Positions 34,090 through 35,925 of a stretch of 35,925 nt of DNA are shown one piece after another. A program made the position numbers and the translations under genes. The notes beneath the pieces were generated by a model. That model saw only the letters and a list, made by a program, of their open reading frames with translations. It did no database searches and was not told the origin of the DNA. The DNA comes from Planctomycetota bacterium (GTDB lineage Bacteria > Planctomycetota > Planctomycetia > Pirellulales > Pirellulaceae): contig JAFLCP010000077.1 of the NCBI GenBank assembly GCA_017303505.1, positions 1-35,925 of the forward strand, written 5' to 3'. Position 1 is the first letter of the stretch. Each line of letters begins with the position of its first letter.

Positions 34090-35340
34090 ATGACTCGCCC
34101 TGCTCTCTATTGGCTTTCAGCAGCTTTGCTCTATGTGGTGGCAATAAACTCACTGGCGGTTGGAGCGGATTGGCCTCAATTTCTTGGTAAATCCAGAAAC
34201 GGCATATCGACCGAAACCTCACTCTTGGATTCGTTTCCAGCGCAAGGTCCTAAGGTTCGCTGGCGAGTGCCAGGAGGGGTTGGGATGTCGGCCGTAGTGG
34301 TTCAAGGCCAAAACGCTGTCACCACCTGGAACAACGAGGGGAAGCAATGGCTTGCAAGTTTGAACTCTGACACCGGCGAAAAGCAATGGGAAGCGGAAAT
34401 TGGGCCTGCCTATGAAAACGCGATGGGTGATGGTCCACGCGCAACGCCGACCATCTCTGGTACTCAAGTATTTGCTTATTCGGGTGAAGGTATCCTCGTC
34501 GCGGTGAACCTCGACGACGGTAAAGTTCAATGGCGTAAAGATGTGATCAAAGAACTCGGCACCGAACCATCTGAGTACGGCATGTCAAGTTCACCGCTGG
34601 TAGTCGAAGCCAGCGTGATCGTGCACGTCGGAGGTGACGAAGGCGCTGTTGCGGCCTTCTCCCGTGAAGATGGAAATTTGCTTTGGAAGAGCGGGTCCGG
34701 TCACGCCGGCTATTCCTCTCCAATGCTGTTGGAAGTCGCTGGCTCAGCTCAAGTCGTATCGGTCACAGGCACCGCCGTATTGGGAATAAACCCAAACAAT
34801 GGAGAGATCCTCTGGAGCTACCCATTCGAAACCGATTATGGATGCAATACAGCCTCACCGGTGGCAATCGATGGTGGCGTTTTCATTTCCGCAGGTGAAA
34901 ATCACGGCTCGGTGCTATTGAACATCCAACAAAAGGGCGGCAAATATGTCGTGTCCGAACGCTGGAAGTCGCTTGACTCCAAGAGTGTGATGCGCAACGA
35001 ATGGCAAACATCGATTGTGCTAGGCGAGTATTTGTTTGGGTTCGATAATGTCGGAGCAGCCGGACCAGTAAGCCATTTCTCATGTATTGAAGCCAAGACA
35101 GGGAAAGCAATTTGGCAACAAAGCCGCTTTGGAAAAGGAAACTTAACCTACGCCGATGGAAAGTTCTGGTTGACAACCATTGATGGCGAGTTAGTCATCG
35201 CTCGCGCGGACGCCAAGGGCTTTAAGGAACTTAGCCGCGCACAACTTGTAGGCAAAAATCGACAGACGCTTTCCATTGCAAATGGTTACGGTTACCTGCG
35301 CGACGATAATGAAGTCGTCTGTATTGAACTCAAGAAGTAA
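34090..35340 (+). CDS. Exported PQQ-type beta-propeller protein
   Basis: A 416-residue protein with a signal peptide at about 1-25, followed by DWPQFLGKSRNG, the usual opening of planctomycete PQQ-like/BamB-like propellers. Repeated blades have the W-shaped motif pattern: LNSDTGEKQWEAEI, VNLDDGKVQWRKDV, FSREDGNLLWKSG, INPNNGEILWSY and IEAKTGKAIWQQ. No dehydrogenase active-site Asp/Cys pair is evident, so it is probably a binding or scaffolding protein and not a PQQ enzyme. It is monocistronic, behind a 605-bp gap. Confidence 0.87.
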   Translation: MTRPALYWLSAALLYVVAINSLAVGADWPQFLGKSRNGISTETSLLDSFPAQGPKVRWRVPGGVGMSAVVVQGQNAVTTWNNEGKQWLASLNSDTGEKQWEAEIGPAYENAMGDGPRATPTISGTQVFAYSGEGILVAVNLDDGKVQWRKDVIKELGTEPSEYGMSSSPLVVEASVIVHVGGDEGAVAAFSREDGNLLWKSGSGHAGYSSPMLLEVAGSAQVVSVTGTAVLGINPNNGEILWSYPFETDYGCNTASPVAIDGGVFISAGENHGSVLLNIQQKGGKYVVSERWKSLDSKSVMRNEWQTSIVLGEYLFGFDNVGAAGPVSHFSCIEAKTGKAIWQQSRFGKGNLTYADGKFWLTTIDGELVIARADAKGFKELSRAQLVGKNRQTLSIANGYGYLRDDNEVVCIELKK

Positions 35341-35398
35341 ACACACTTCTGAGACATTACTTTAGTTTTCCCCCTATCCTCTACGATCGCAGAACTCT

Positions 35399-35925
35399 TT
35401 ATCGGCGGCAAAGATCGTGGAGTGCGGCTTCAAGTTTTGGATACATAAACTCAAATCCAAGCTCGGATAAGCGTCGCGAACGAACGTATCTTCCGTATAG
35501 AACTAATTCGGGGTCGGTGCGAAAAAGAAGTGGTGCTCCTATCCGAACCATCCATTCGAATGCAGGTAACCCAATCGGCATCCCCATCTCTTTGCGCAAA
35601 GTTCGCATGAAGTCGCTCTGCGAAACAGGATTGGGGGCTGAAGCAATGTATACTCCTGACATGGATTCGTCTTTGACGGCCTTCGCAAACAACCGACAAA
35701 GATCGGTTTCATGAATCCAGGACATTCCTTGCACTCCATGCCCCACTTTCCCGCCGAGGCCAAGCTGAACCAAGAACTTTAGCATTTGCAAAGCTCCGCC
35801 TCCTGCCCCTCGGTCTTTCCCCAGCACAAAGCTAGTTCGCATCGTAACGCCGCGTTGATGGGGCAATATGCTTTCCGCGAAAGCAGATTCCCAGGCTCTT
35901 CCTATCGTTGGGGCAAACCCGATTC
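35399..35925 (-). CDS. TIGR01777-type SDR epimerase-like protein, partial
   Basis: The frame is open to the right window edge. A TTG at 35866 is not the start, because the upstream codons continue with IGRAWESAF, as in this family. The visible C-terminal 174 or so residues carry [52 protein letters not shown] and [16 protein letters not shown]. The N-terminal NAD(P)-binding GxxGxxG lies outside the window. Role unknown in this family; some members affect cell division or photomorphogenesis-like processes in other organisms. Family call is firm. Confidence 0.85.
   Translation of the reverse strand, partial: IGFAPTIGRAWESAFAESILPHQRGVTMRTSFVLGKDRGAGGGALQMLKFLVQLGLGGKVGHGVQGMSWIHETDLCRLFAKAVKDESMSGVYIASAPNPVSQSDFMRTLRKEMGMPIGLPAFEWMVRIGAPLLFRTDPELVLYGRYVRSRRLSELGFEFMYPKLEAALHDLCRR

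Noticed and set aside
1..35925. CRISPR arrays, tRNA/rRNA genes, prophage or complete insertion sequences
   Set aside because: Looked for on both strands by eye; no regularly spaced repeats, cloverleaf-type stems with T-loop consensus, or transposase/integrase motifs were found.

Overview
The window reads as chromosomal DNA of a planctomycete, most likely Pirellulales. This is an inference from lineage-typical content, not from a marker gene. The clues are an exported protein pairing an SHD1 domain with a beta-propeller, exported WD40 and PQQ-type propeller proteins, an HTTM membrane protein with its small partner, a PadR plus HAAS-type membrane protein pair, intermediate GC content, and few SD-led operons outside the compact che cluster. 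No tRNA, rRNA, CRISPR array, complete insertion sequence or phage gene was recognised.

Layout. 1-394: N-terminal part of an RND adaptor gene (minus). 642-1706: exported WD40 protein (minus). 1910-3586: formate--tetrahydrofolate ligase. 3662-5087: TetR regulator divergent from a six-helix membrane protein. 5084-6414: PadR regulator and its HAAS-like membrane partner, behind a strong, apparently leaderless promoter with two tandem palindromes. 6600-9627: a degenerate ADP-ribosylglycohydrolase-like protein, a convergent DUF2805/TIGR03643 protein, a MITE-like element of about 165 bp, a metallophosphoesterase and a prolyl-4-hydroxylase-type oxygenase.

10094-19581 is a nearly complete chemosensory cluster: cheW, a soluble PAS-type MCP, cheR, cheA, cheC, cheD, cheY, cheB and a REC-PP2C (RsbU/SpoIIE-like) phosphatase. 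Several genes are coupled by 1- or 4-nt overlaps. No flagellar gene lies in the window, and the last gene suggests an output through partner switching as well as, or instead of, motility. 19598-21533 holds a small Cdd1/HhH protein and the SHD1-propeller protein.

21747-27108 (minus) is a TetR - membrane fusion protein - RND permease efflux locus. A canonical intrinsic terminator separates the regulator from the pump genes, and the same 13-bp operator-like motif occurs before tetR and before the adaptor gene. 27433-28554 encodes an AlkC-type DNA glycosylase with its Ig-like tail. The rest holds an unknown protein (28668-29483), the HTTM pair (29669-31284), an exported unknown (31360-32097), an HxlR regulator divergent from an F420-reductase-like protein (32247-33484), a mostly empty 605-bp gap, a PQQ-type propeller protein (34090-35340) and a TIGR01777-type SDR cut by the window end.

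The best candidates for something not yet described are the two leaderless regulator promoters with operators built into the core promoter, the MITE-like element with paired direct repeats, and the ADP-ribosylglycohydrolase homologue that has lost metal ligands.
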